Below, in pieces: positions 45,891 through 57,257 of a DNA stretch of 64,000 nt (position 1 is the stretch's first letter; every line of letters starts with the position of its first letter). Source of the DNA: Isoetes taiwanensis (Eukaryota > Streptophyta > Lycopodiopsida > Isoetales > Isoetaceae). The notes under the pieces were generated by a model. It had not been told where the DNA came from. It worked only from the letters and a program-made list of their open reading frames with translations, and searched no databases. The translations under genes were made by a program, and so were the position numbers. The DNA is taken from NCBI GenBank assembly GCA_021234155.1, contig JAJEKV010000063.1, positions 8,328,095-8,392,094 on the forward strand. The letters run 5' to 3'.

Positions 45891-46108
45891 GACGAAAATC
45901 TCTCTGACACATGTAGTGATGATGCTGGATCAGAACATTCGTCAGCTTATTCGTCAGATTGTATGTAAGTATTTGCATCAGATATGTCGTCAAGATATTC
46001 GTCAGAAACTTTACGTTAGGGTATTCGTCAGATGAAATGTCAATTTTTGCGTCAGAATTTTCGTCAGACTCATCGTCAGACATTTCGCGAGACTTATCGT
46101 CAGCTGTT
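45891..46108 (+). repeat. 12-bp minisatellite keeping a four-codon period
   Basis: CGTCAG recurs about nine times in this block. The clearest part (46045-46110) has 12-bp units of the form NNNNNTCGTCAG. In the plus frame this gives a four-residue pattern (NFRQ, THRQ, TFRE, TYRQ, LFRK). The open frame runs straight into the following LINE ORF1 duplicate. Older units to the left (NIRQ, LIRQ, ICRQ, DIRQ) keep the same pattern in another frame. Confidence 0.75.
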
Positions 46109-47077
46109 TCGAAAGTCAGCTAAGAGTTCTAATACCTTTGTATCTCAGCACTTTCTCTACGTGATTCTGCTCTGCCTGTTGTATATGGTCGCTTTGCTCA
46201 ACTTCAATGGGGGCTGATTTAGCTGAAGATAATACTATCTTGCCACAGGCCCAGGATACATCTTCAAACTCTCCTGAGATTCCAGTAGTCACATCTGATT
46301 TGACTCCGTTACAAGTCCAATGTTGTTAGACCTTTAAGCAGAGCCGTATCTCCTTCTACTTATCTAGTGTGGAATACATGCATTGTGCCGTAGGCTCGTG
46401 TTCCAGGGGCACCCTCTTGTGTTAATACAACTAGATAAGAGATATTTATTTCCTTTTTTATTTTATTTTTTGAGAGTAATAGTTGGTTTTATCATTAATT
46501 ATAAAAATTCAAATACAAAGCAACATGTTTGTGAAAGCCAAGACATGATGAAAAAGGTATAGTGTAAGATCACTATACAGAGTATCAAAGCCTAAATAGA
46601 TACTGTAACACAGTTATATCCAAGATAGATACTATGTGTAGGAGAAGGAAGCCAAAAAGTGTTTAGCAGTAGAAATCTTCACAGCTTCAGAGCAGCACCC
46701 CAACATTATCTCTCTGTCTTAAAGAAACTTATAGATTCCAATAGCAATTGTCATGAATTGTCGGCAATTACTATTCACAACATAGTCTGGCAAAAATAGA
46801 AGATACAAATTTAGACACAAGCACACCATTATAGGTGAATTCCAGAATAATAAAAGGCAGATATCACAAGACCCCTATTAAGAAGGATCAATGGGCAAGA
46901 TAGAAACCTATGGTTCATTAGAGAAGATAGAAATGAAGTAAGCATTGAAAGGTTCAACTGTCCCAAATGTATGGAATTTTGCAGGCCAACCATTATTATA
47001 GAAAAGATGAAATGTATCCACATCTTCCAAGAGTATGAGTAGTGACCCATAGACATCTGCAATCTGCTTATCATTAT
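46109..47077. repeat. 970-bp direct repeat, copy 2
   Basis: Second copy of 40711-41680: ORF1-derived sequence to about 46464, then the minus-strand LINE tail and 3' UTR. It has small indels relative to copy 1. Confidence 0.9.
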
Positions 47078-48375
47078 CCTATTGTTTAAATTTGATTTTT
47101 CTGGGATTCCGAAAACTTTTTGGAATTTTTCTTTAATTTGATTTCCTAAGGTTTTGAGGGTTTTGGCGACCGGAAAAAGATTTCGGTTCTCCAAAAATCG
47201 GGCATTTTGGTTGTACTATGATTTCGAAATCGGCATTTTTTTGGTGACGTGGCATATTAGACGGTTGGGAAACATTGACAGCATCGGAATGCTACAGTGC
47301 CATGGTGGAGAGCTGGGATTGGGCTGTTGCTTTCTTGCTTTGGTGGCATAGATGGTGAGCAATAAAGCAGATGCTTAGCGAACTGGTTATTTTCGGTATT
47401 GCTCCCGTTGTTGTTATTTGTTTCTCTAGGTTTTGCTTGGCATCCTCACAGGAGGCCGTCAATTAGATTGGAGATTCAAAGGTTAGGTTTATGCTGCATA
47501 GTAGGTTGTTAATCGGATTGGAGATTCAGAGTTCAACCTGGTGACTAAAAGAAATCCAGTGCTTCTGGACATGAATTGCAAGAGGTGAGCATGATTTTGT
47601 ATTTATGGCTTATGAATTCTATAATTAAAGTTCACGGACCTCATATTGTAAGCCGATTCATCCAAATAGATATTCCTTCAACTCATTTTGTGCCGCTAGA
47701 AATAGCTGAGTAAGTCTTCCATATATCGCAATTCGAAGCAGATTTCTCCGAAAATAATTTTTATGCTTGGATCGCTTCCTTTCTAAACTTTTTGACAGTA
47801 CAAAGCAGGTAAATTATGTAAGGAGGAATAGATTTTCTCCAACAACGGAAATTTGTTGGGTCGTTTCTTTCCTGAACTCTTTGATAGCACAAAGGGCTTC
47901 TCTTTGCATTCACATAACTATATGGGATGTTATTGTATAAATATTTAGAGCGCTCATCAGACCATCTATGAAATTGCATGCATGTAAGGCCATGTGCATT
48001 TCATTGTGAAGATACGCTACCATGATTATAGCAGCTCAATCATGCAGTCTAGATGATCATGCAGTCTAGATGCCATGATCATGCAGTCCAGATTATCTCT
48101 ATTTTATTTTGACAAGAATCGTTGATTCTGCTGCCTAACTTCAAATTATCTTTTGCATATTTCATTCTACTAATGTTTTGAAACCGTCTCCTTTTCATTT
48201 AATGACCTTAGAGATCTGATTCTTTCTGATGGACCATACTCTGGGCAGAAGCAACGGCGTCATTAAGGAATTTTCTTTGTCAAATAGCACTGCTTTCATT
48301 AGCAAGAAGTAGAATATGTTGCGCATATTGTTTTCCAAGGCAAGAGTATTAATTTGTTTGTTTTTAATGTTTCAG
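47078..48375. other. low-copy-looking spacer, possible gene leader
   Basis: A T-rich stretch with a leader-like segment at 47150-47370 and a near-duplicate phrase GATTGGAGATTCA-AG (47468, 47518). Repeated CATGATCATGCAGTC phrases occur near 48025-48090. No ORF of a known family. Confidence 0.4.
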
Positions 48376-50577
48376 AGGTGCGAGATGAGCATCTTTGTTT
48401 TGCACAGTTTAGAGTTGCTACCGCTTGGATGTTTTATTCAAGGTCACAAATTTATTTTCTATCTCATAGCTGCATTGTGTATTGCCTTAAAACTCGGTTG
48501 GTAATGTGTCGTGTTTAACCAACTAAAGGTATTTGCAGAACTAAAGCAACATGTGTGAAGATTGCACATATATATGAAATAATATCTACTTTCAAATGCA
48601 TGTATGCCATGATTGCCACAGTTGTTTTAGGTTGGCTTCTAAAATCATCCCTGCTGTCACATGCTAGCATCTTCATCTTCAACTAGGGTAGGTTGAAATT
48701 TGATTCACTTTATCTATCTTTTCTGTCTGATGCCAAGGCACATGCACCATTTGGGGGTCATGCAGGCTTTTCAATCAAGTTTGTGCATTATTTTGATAAT
48801 CATTTTTTATTTCATATGATCCAACTTCTTCCCTTTTAGTATTGTGCATGCCATGATTTCTCAGGATCATGCAGTACTGGATGCACTGGATGGGTGTTTC
48901 GTGGATTAAGAGCAATTGTCCGGAGCCGAATGATCTTGCTCACTGCTCAGGGTTGGGCAATGATGGGTTGATATTCTTCTATATTTCTCAAGCATGTCAT
49001 CATTTGAGTCGACAGTTCAGACTCAGATGTTGTGGTAATCGATGATGAGGAGTTTCTTGCCTTTTTTGTGGGTCTCATCAAAAGCAAATTGCTTTGTGGA
49101 CTTAAGTACTTACATATAGACCATGCTGCAAGCAGAGTTCCAAAGGCAAAGCAAGAAAGGTATGTATGCTCTAGAAATTTTCTAGGATTTGATTTTGATG
49201 TCTATGAACCAGAAGTTCAATTTCCGTAATGTAGGGCATTATGTAGCAGACATTCTTAGTTTTGGACTTCATATGGACTTATTTGAATGTTTCTGCAGGA
49301 ATGTAATGCTAAAATCCTATGAAGATGCAACATCAAGGTACGCTTCTATCTTAAAGGTTTTAGATGCATTTGTGTGCAGACTACACATGTTATAATCTTT
49401 GCTTCATATCTAAGGCATAAATAAATGGTATATCTGGAGCTCCCAGGTGCTTATGGAGGAAAATATATACTGCTGAATGTAAATGACATTCATTACTTGG
49501 TTTTCCGATTATGTTGCATGCCGACTTGAACCTATCATGCATAAATTGCTGCTCTTTTATATACATATATATGATGGCTATGGTGCTCTATTGTTTAGTC
49601 CAGTAAGTGGGAGAGCAATCTTGGTTTTCCTTTCCTTCCAGGTTTTTGATGCTATATTGATTTGTATTTGTAGATGCCATCCTTAATTTGCAATTTCATT
49701 TGAAATGGTGCGTTGCAACAGGGTGATTTCTTGCAGTTATGTGTAGAACTAAGAATAAGTTTGTTTTTGGAGCAGGAGCAGGTCATTTTCGGATTTTGTA
49801 GACAACATGGGAGCATAATGGAGCTGACCTTTTAGAGCATAACGGTTTTGCAGCTGAGGTGATCTTCAAGTTTCTTCTAATAGTCTATTGTTGACGTGGA
49901 TTAATGCTTTAAACCTGCATCATAGTTTGGATTAAAGCATTATCTTAGATTTAGTGTAAGTCATTGTGTATTGTTGAATGCATTTATCATGTGCAGACTA
50001 TGAATTTGGATATATGCATAAAGTACCACGTGTGCCTGCAGTTTTACACCGTCATCTTGGAATGAATATGCCACAAGAACAAACAGAAGGTACGGATGCC
50101 ATATCTCGCATCATAGGCAAAGGCAAATTGTCTCTAATTTGTTTGTTGTCTACTGCATAGGATTCAAGCATAGATTCAGGCTTGGATTCATGCTTTAGGC
50201 AATTTTGATTTAAACGTTGAGTTGCCGTTGCACCCAATGACGTCTAAATAATTTATGCGTTGTCATTTTAGTTTTCCATTCTTTCTAAAATGCTAGAAGA
50301 ATGTATCTCATTGAATTGCCTTCTTAAGGACTCTGCTATGTGCTAAGATTCTTCATGTGGAGGCAAAATCTCACAAGCAGGTTACAAGAACAAGGTTTGC
50401 TATTTGATCTTTCTCGAGTTTTGCTACTATATGTCCTTTAAATGGCATTCCTCACTTTAGCCGTCTCCAATTCAAAATGTAATTCTGCTCTGCAACTTAG
50501 TGGATCTGTTTAGCAAGAGTGAAGCCCCTCCATGGGAGTTTTCTATTCCTCCTGCATCTGTAGAATGGTCAACATAG
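48376..50577 (+). CDS. unidentified multi-exon gene or gene fragment
   Basis: Several open blocks have good plant splice sites on one strand: 48376-48442 (after TTTCAG, before AAG|GTCACA), about 49021-49159 (contains VIDDEEFLAFFVGL; donor AAAG|GTATGT), 49299-49337 (acceptor TTCTGCAG, donor CAAG|GTACGC), 49997-50089 (YEFGYMHKVPRVP; donor GAAG|GTACGG) and about 50501-50577 (APPWEFSIPPASVEW then TAG). The phases of the second and third blocks fit each other. I do not recognise the protein. It may be a real gene with unseen exons or a decayed copy; the exon list is incomplete and the start is unknown. Confidence 0.4.
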
Positions 50578-50954
50578 AATCAGTGCAACAATTTGTGTAT
50601 CATCGGAATGCCTAGAGCAATAAAACTGGTTGTAGTCCACTAGGGTTAATGTTTTAGTATCAAGTACATGTCTGTGCAAGCTAATCTAATTGGATTGCCT
50701 CCATGTTTTGCAGGTTTGATGCTTCTGCATATTTGCTTTACGACATCCACAATTGTTAGTCTAACATACAAGTCTATTTCACAGGCCTTCTTTTAAGCCA
50801 TAAGTCATTCTGGCATGTTCTCATAACTACTCAATAATTTGGGGATTCTGTAAAAATTTGTCGTATATCCTTTTAGATTTGAGGCGGCTTGGAGTTGTTG
50901 AATACGACGGCAGAACAAGGACCTTTGCTGCAAGCTTGCTAAGAATAGCAATCT

Positions 50955-51052
50955 ATGTCTTCAAATTTTGTAGCAGTGGTATTTGGGCTGGCAGGACTTA
51001 TAGTACTAAAAATACTTAGCACTGTACCTAGGGCAGAGAAAGTTGCGACAAG
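50955..51052 (+). other. possible first exon encoding a membrane-anchor N-terminus
   Basis: An ATG at 50955 opens 32 codons beginning MSSNFVAVVFGLAGLIVLKI, a hydrophobic segment like a signal anchor. It ends at a donor ACAAG|GTAACC. No downstream exon was identified within 900 bases, so support is weak. Confidence 0.3.
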
Positions 51053-51969
51053 GTAACCTTCATATCTTTACTAGATAGCGGCACATTTGCCATCCTTATG
51101 ACACTTGGTTGTGAATATCATTTCAAGATGAGTTATATTCTCAAATTTTGTAGAGTTGTATCTGAGTTAGAAGGGCTTAGTCAGATGTCATATAGATATT
51201 TGAACATGGGCACATAGCAAAAACGTAGTGATTGCAAGGCATGTGGAAATCTTTGCAGCATGCCAGGCTTTCTTATTGTTGGCTTTGTTTGGAAGGATGT
51301 TAGACATATTATCTATTGTGATCCCATTATCTCTTCTGTTAATGCTGCGAATATACTAAATTGTTCGGCCATACATGCTTAAAACATGCTATTGACCAAA
51401 CATGGTTTAACATGTACAACATGGTTTAATATGTACAATGCTGCTACTCATGCAAGGAAAGCATAGAAGAATATTGACAATATTGTATATTTCTACTGCT
51501 GGATCGGGTCTATTTCTACTCTTATGACCTTTTGCACTTCCAGATATATTTGTGCTTCCAGATTATCCACATTGTTGTGGAGGTTCTCAGGCTTCCCACT
51601 GAAGATCTACTTCATTTTCATGTACAAGTTCTTTAATTGTCATTGTTCAAGGATTCTTATACAATGGAGATTTACAAATTCAATTTCATAGTGGTGGTCT
51701 TTATGGATTTTTCTAGCTGTATGCTTTGTTAATATGTTGATAAATGTATCAGTCTTAAGGTTGTATAACTTTAAATCTCTATTTGTCTATGATGACCCCA
51801 GCATATGCAGCTTCTATGCCCATCCTATGGATGGGATCCAAATGCTTGGAGTGTAATGCATGCATTCCTGGGAGTGTAGGCTCTCAATATAGTGTTACTT
51901 TTGCACAAATTAATAGGATAGCTTTATTTATTGTAAGTAAAAGCAGAATGTGTAGCCCCCATTAGTCCA
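51053..51969. other. spacer without recognised gene
   Basis: T-rich intron-like or intergenic sequence. Nothing supported. Confidence 0.5.
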
Positions 51970-52400
51970 GCTACTAGGGTGGGAGCGGCAAGATCTGATC
52001 GTCCCCGCCATCTTTTGGTTCGGTTTCAAGACATTCTTAGCCGCTTACATGTTCTTCAGCATGGAAACCATCTCAGAGGGACTAGTTTCTCAGTACAGGA
52101 GGACCTCTCCCCTCTTGAGGAGCTCTGCAAGGTGAGGGCAGCCCGCCTGCAAAAGAAATGGGCAGTGTACAGGGGAGGCGCAGCAATTATTCTAGATCAA
52201 TGGCCTTCCAATCCTTGGACTGGCTATGTCTAGATAATTTTAGAAGCATACATTTACCACTAGCATTAGCATTATCTTCTCTTATTCTTGGTAGCCTTTT
52301 ACTATTTGGTTATTGTATTTGGTGATGGGGCCTAGTCCCCGGGTTTTAGATGGGCTGTTGCCCTTGCATGTGCCGTCCCATAACCCGTTGGGTTCCCGTG
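51970..52400 (+). mobile_element. non-LTR element remnant with ORF1 C-terminal domain (left of gypsy insertion)
   Basis: The open block from 51979 encodes RPRHLLVRFQDI, LRGTSFSVQEDLSPLEEL and KKWAVYRGGAAIILDQ. This is the layout of the L1-type ORF1 C-terminal domain (RP--V-F, G--I-EDLSP, R---W---Y--G---IID), an RNA-binding chaperone fold. After the stop near 52232, a 3' UTR with CCTAGTCCCCGGGTTTTAG runs to 52400. There the gypsy element interrupts it; it resumes at 63241. Confidence 0.65.
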
Positions 52401-52425
52401 TGTTGCCTGGCTATAGCAGGCAACA
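52401..52425. repeat. perfect hairpin at LTR start
   Basis: TGTTGCCTG and CAGGCAACA pair perfectly around a 7-base loop at the very first bases of the LTR. The same hairpin occurs at 60822-60846. Confidence 0.92.
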
Positions 52426-53652
52426 TGTACAAGGATCCTGAGCAATATCACAGGCAAACAACTTGAAGACCAAGAGTACTGAGACCAAAAGACTTGAAGA
52501 CTAGGATGTTGATGAAGAACCCAAAGGATGACTTTAAGTCAAGACACAAGTTCACAACTCAAACTCCAAGGATTGAATGCATTTTCTAGCTCTGAAGGCA
52601 CTTATGAGGTTTGGAAGACCCCTGTGAAGATGGCAAGCTATGATATGGTATTTATCCTTCTCATATTGTGAAAATTCTCTATTTGCCTTTTGCACCATCA
52701 TACCATCATCCTTATCCTATTTTTCACCCTCATTGCCTTTTCACATCCTATACCATCATGCTTTTTATGTATAACCATTTGTTTCATAGTTGACCTACCA
52801 TGACCTAGGGCACATTTCCCAAGGAAGTTGTCGATCTAAAAAGTTGCCTAGCATCGAACTCTATATCACCATGCTCATCTCATGCCTTACTATTCCATTG
52901 TCACACACTTCATACCAAGTAGCTAAAACAAAAACATATGTGCTAAGCACAAAAAATACAAAAAAAAACACAAAGATGCCTAGTCACTATCTCCAAGTGA
53001 CATGGCATGATGACTAGATGTACATGTCATCACCTCCAAAGCTACTTTGGTCCACTCATCATTTGCTACCTTCATGTCTCATTCATCATGTTGCCACCTA
53101 AGCACCAAATTTCCACATCATCACATCACTCCACATCATCAAAAGATGACTAGGCGAGTTTTAACCAAACTCAAAAAAACTGGTCAACCAAATGATCAAA
53201 TTACCTTGGGAAGTGAACCTACTAGCCTTGTTTACCCTAGTTGACCTATTTTCTATCTTTCCACTACATTTTCACCTATTGCCACCTCATCATCCATTTG
53301 GGCAAAATACCTTGTTTGACCAACACATATCACATTGACCTTGCCCAGTCATTCATCTTTTTTCAAAATATTATTTTTCCAAAATTTGTCCTTGCCATCT
53401 TGAAGCTCCCTTGAAAGTATGCCACCTGGCACAAAAAATCTCAAAAAAAGACCCTATATAGACCTTCAAATTTCATTTCTTGGGAACCGTGCCCCATGCC
53501 AAAAAATGCAAAAATTTTCCTATTCTACCCCCCATCTATCTACCCTCTTATCCTCTGCCAAGTGGCGTCCCCCCTGGCATGCCAAGTCGAAACACGAGCC
53601 GAGCTTGGCGTGGGAGGAGACCACGTAATCAAGAAAATAGAATGTGGATCTC

Positions 53653-53660
53653 TATTTATA
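53653..53660 (+). promoter_or_regulatory. candidate TATA box in 5' LTR
   Basis: TATTTATA followed by CCTAGGCCC is the best TATA-like site in the GC-richer middle of the LTR. It is conserved at 62069-62076 in the 3' LTR. The start site is inferred only. Confidence 0.35.
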
Positions 53661-54825
53661 CCTAGGCCCACTTTTTGATCTCGGCCTGTGGGATATATCA
53701 TGTCGAACCCTAAAATTTGAATTTGCCAAGAAACCTCCTTTCTGTTGGGACAAACGGGGTGATCATTGCATTTGTTGGCCGGTTTTGTCCTATTCCACTG
53801 AAAGAACAGCCCAATTAAACCAAAACCGTAGCATTGATTGCGAATTTGCCAAGATCTGACCGAAGACAGGGATTTTAAAAAGGGGTTTGTTCCACTGAAT
53901 TTTTTTCGAGGGCGATAAGCGGATTTGAAGACCAGGAACGTGGAGTCGTGACGTACAGAGCTTGCATAAGATCCTCTTGCTTCGGAAATCAAAATCTGAG
54001 GCATTTGTGATGAAATATCCTTGAAATTCTTGAAACTTGAAATTTATTTTGTGATTGAGTTATTCTCGGGTGATCCAGTCGGGCATTCTTGAATACCTCG
54101 TGTTGTGAATTTACTGTTTTGACTTAATGAAAATCGGAATTTGGGAAAAGATTGTGTGAGATTGTGATTAAACTCATTTTACTTTGCATTGTTATTAAGC
54201 ACAAAAGAAGTTAGCAAAATACTATTGGTGTTTGAACAATTAGGAGCATCAGTAGTGAGTGTTCAGAGTAGAAAAAACGTAAAAAATATTATTGACAATC
54301 AGAGTGCAAAAACTGTTACAGACATTGTCATTGTGACTCGGCAAAGACATGTTACAAAGAAGAATCTAAGCTCTGTTTGGACTAAATGAGCATATGCACG
54401 TGACCTACAGGAGCATACCTAGGTGTGGGAATTGGTTTCTGCCACAAAAGATCATTGTCTAGCATTTGGCAGAATCGAGCTCACTGTCCAGGCCATTGAC
54501 CAAAAATTGACCCAGTCAGGAATTTGATTTGTGAGAAATCAGGAGCATTTATACTGTAGACCTTTCACAACAGTTTTCTGGAGTTGGCTAGCACACTCTG
54601 GTAAAGATTCTAAGTGCTTTTGAAGTAGATGCATGGTGTGGTGAATGTCTGAGTGCTGCTAGTTTTTTTTGCTTTAGGGACTCTAGCTGATTTGAGATTT
54701 CCTTGCAAATTCAGAGTTTCTTTTGCAGTGCAGATTGATCACCTCAAGTGATCTGGAGGTCCTGACCATCAAAACACACTTGTAAGGCCCCAGTTGGAGA
54801 CCACCCAGGATAATCTCCAACATTT

Positions 54826-54843
54826 TGGAGGTCCTACCGAGAT
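54826..54843 (+). other. primer binding site, Gln tRNA type
   Basis: TGGAGGTCCTACCGAGAT lies three bases after the LTR end. It fits the complement of plant Gln tRNA 3' ends, which end near CGGTAGGACCT plus CCA. Confidence 0.8.
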
Positions 54844-54952
54844 ATCCCTCCCGGAAATCAAGAACTCACCCGAAGTAGGAAAAAAGAAACATGCCTCCAA
54901 GTAGGAGAAGTGAGCAGACCGAAGCTCCAGAACCTACTCTGATCCCATTGGA

Positions 54953-55870
54953 ATGCCCAGTTCAAGCAATGTGCCTCCTAATTTGGCTCTGCCTCCTATT
55001 TTTGAACTGAACCTACCAATTACTCCTCCTATTTTTGAGCCCAGCATGAATGCCAATCAATTCTTGAAGACATTTGAAGACTATTACAAAGATTATGGTA
55101 ATAAAAAAGGTTGTAAGTTTTCTGAATTTGTGAAGTGTATGAAATCTAGTGAACCCAAGCTGCGTGGTGTGAACATGTTATCATTGTTATGGGTACTAAT
55201 ACTTATGAGAATCTTGTAGAAACAGTTCTTGAGCAGGTTTGGAAAGTCACAAGACCACAAGAGCTGGCCAATGAGCTTCAAACTTTCTGCATTCAAGTGG
55301 AGAGAGCATCAACCAATATGTTGAAAGATTCAAGGCCTACCTTAGAAAATGCCAAAAGAGTCATATCCCCACTCCATCCCTCTTCTTTGTAGTCGCTTTT
55401 ATCAAAGGTCTAGCTCCTAGGCCAAGAATTCACAAGAAAATGCTTAGGATCCAAAACCAAGAAGGTTTTGATTCTATACATAAAGCCTTTGCCAAAGCTA
55501 CCTCTATATCTCAGAATTATCTTTCCTACCGACACTTGCCATCCACATGTTTCAGATCCTTTCTATCCCGATTATGAACAAGAGCCCATGGTATGTTGTG
55601 AAGGAAAAGAGGAAAGCCAAGGTTGAGGAAGAAGCTCAATCCAATGAATCAAAAGTCGAGATGGCCAAGATGATCGAAACTATAGCAGAGTTGACTAAGC
55701 AACTCATGGAGATGAAAAATAACATAAAAACTTATCCACCATGCATTCATTGCACCAAGAATACTCACCCTAGTGACATTTGTTATTACAGGGCTTGCTT
55801 GAAGTGTGGGAAAAAAAAGTCATTATGGAAAGGTTTGCCCAAGCAGCAAGTTCTGCAAGGAGATTGGCCA
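54953..55870 (+). pseudogene. Gag of right-hand gypsy element (frameshifted)
   Basis: It starts with a Pro/Leu-rich segment, then FLKTFEDYYKDYGNKKG and, in shifted frames, ENLVETVLEQVWKVTRPQEL and PRPRIHKKMLRIQNQEGF, in the order of a gypsy Gag. The nucleocapsid region near 55740-55830 has CIHCTKNTHPSDIC and CLKCGKK, but the His/Cys spacing of a second knuckle is broken. At least three frame changes are present. Confidence 0.75.
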
Positions 55871-55882
55871 TTATGAGGATAG

Positions 55883-56851
55883 GTGCTTGGTGAAGGAGTA
55901 TTTGGAGAAACAAGAACAAGGCAAAAAAAGGTCGAGACTAGTGCATCCGTGAGATTCTTGGAAGAAGAAGCATTCCAGAAGCGAGTCATGGCAAGACAAA
56001 CTAGAGCTATGGTGAGAACAAGAAGGATGCAAGCTCAGTCGGTGCCAAGAGAAGGAAATTCAAAAAGAAGATCAAGCTTATCGGTAATAGCTCCTGCCCC
56101 CGGCAAAGATTTCGAGAGAAAAGATAAAGATTTGGATGACTTTGAATATATTCTTAAGAATTCTAAGGTAACTTTGGATTTATTGACTCTGTTGAGAATT
56201 GCTCCTAGCTATAGGCAGAAAGTGATCAACTCTAGTAATGTAGAAACAGTGTCTTTTGCTTCTGAAATTGTGCTGACTCAGGAAGAGGAAGACCCTGGTG
56301 CCTTTACATGTTCAGCAAAAATTGGTACTCATCAACTTCCTAGAGTTTTATTAGATGGTGGTTCTTCTTTGAATGTGATGCCTCAGCATATAATGCAAAA
56401 ATGTGGATTGAAGATCACAAAACCTTCACCAATGGTGTTGAGATCATTTTCTAATGCTAAAATCATGCCTTTAGGTGTTGTTACAGTTGTACCAGTGGAA
56501 ACTGAAGGGATTGTGGTTCAAGCTAGTTTTTTTGTAGTTGCTTTCGAGTTTGGCAACAGCACTACTGACATCTATGACTTGTTACTTGGCAGGAGATGGA
56601 TGTCTACAGTTGATGCCAGACCTGTATGGTCAAAAGGAGAGTGTACCATATCTGATGGAGTTAAAAGGACAACCCTCTACAACAAGTCAGGGAGTACTAA
56701 TATCTGTAGTTTTTTGGAAGAAGAAATGCTTGAACAAAGCACCATGGGATTCTACAAACTACCTCTAGCCATGGATCTCCTGGATGAGTTGGTACCCTCT
56801 TACTCTTCTAACTTCGGTAGATCACAAGAATTCGGTGTCATCCGGGTTTGA
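55883..56851 (+). CDS. protease-containing ORF of right-hand gypsy element
   Basis: An open frame of 322 codons. The N-terminal third is basic and Arg-rich (RAMVRTRRMQAQ). The aspartic protease domain follows, with RVLLDGGSSLNVMP (Asp codon 56354-56356) and the family pattern YDLLLGRRWM, where ILGRPW-type motifs occur. It ends by frameshift where the RNase H domain begins in another frame. The protease would process the polyprotein. Confidence 0.85.
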   Translation: MLGEGVFGETRTRQKKVETSASVRFLEEEAFQKRVMARQTRAMVRTRRMQAQSVPREGNSKRRSSLSVIAPAPGKDFERKDKDLDDFEYILKNSKVTLDLLTLLRIAPSYRQKVINSSNVETVSFASEIVLTQEEEDPGAFTCSAKIGTHQLPRVLLDGGSSLNVMPQHIMQKCGLKITKPSPMVLRSFSNAKIMPLGVVTVVPVETEGIVVQASFFVVAFEFGNSTTDIYDLLLGRRWMSTVDARPVWSKGECTISDGVKRTTLYNKSGSTNICSFLEEEMLEQSTMGFYKLPLAMDLLDELVPSYSSNFGRSQEFGVIRV

Positions 56852-57240
56852 TGGTGGAATATCCGTTAAGCTAGGGGTGGCATCTTCTTCAGCTATAATC
56901 AAAGATTGTGCTAACAGATTGCTTTCAAAGGTTGGCAGGATACATGTTGGTATAACCTCCAATATGGCTGAGTACAGAGCCCTTTTGGCTGGCTTACGAG
57001 GAAGCTATTTCATTAGGGTCGACCGGGTAACCATTTATGGTGACTCTCAACTAATATGCAAAAGGTGTCAATGGTGAGTATCAAGCCAAGAACCAAGAAA
57101 TGCTATTGCTGAAAGAGGAAGCTTTGAGCTGGTTGAGCAAATTTAACAAATGGAGTTTGAATTACATACCAAGGGATGAGAATTGTGAAGCAGATGCCCT
57201 ATGCGTAAGTGTCTTTGCTAGATTACCTTCTTTGAAGGAG
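56850..57240 (+). pseudogene. RNase H domain located between protease and RT
   Basis: In one frame: GFDGGISVKLG (first Asp codon 56850-56852), NMAEYRALLAGL (Glu 56970-56972) and TIYGDSQLI (Asp 57042-57044). After a single frameshift near 57065 come GEYQAKNQEMLLL, LNYIPRDENCEADAL (fourth Asp 57193-57195). All four catalytic acids of RNase H are present. The N--AEY-AL--GL and IPR-EN-EAD patterns are those of the archaeal-like RNase H (aRH) known from Tat elements and plant LINEs. In the Tat elements I know, aRH follows RT. Here it precedes it. Confidence 0.85.
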
Positions 57241-57257
57241 CTATCAAAGAAGAAGAG

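Larger units (their letters stand above)
52401..54822 (+). repeat. 5' LTR of right-hand gypsy element
   Basis: It runs from TGTTGCCTGG to TCTCCAACA and pairs with 60822-63240. Short ORFs inside (for example 53047-53244) occur identically in both LTRs and are not treated as genes. Confidence 0.95.

Noticed and set aside
53047-53244. 65-codon ORF present in both right-hand LTRs (also 61459-61656)
   Set aside because: Its conservation follows from LTR identity; composition is low complexity and no domain is seen.
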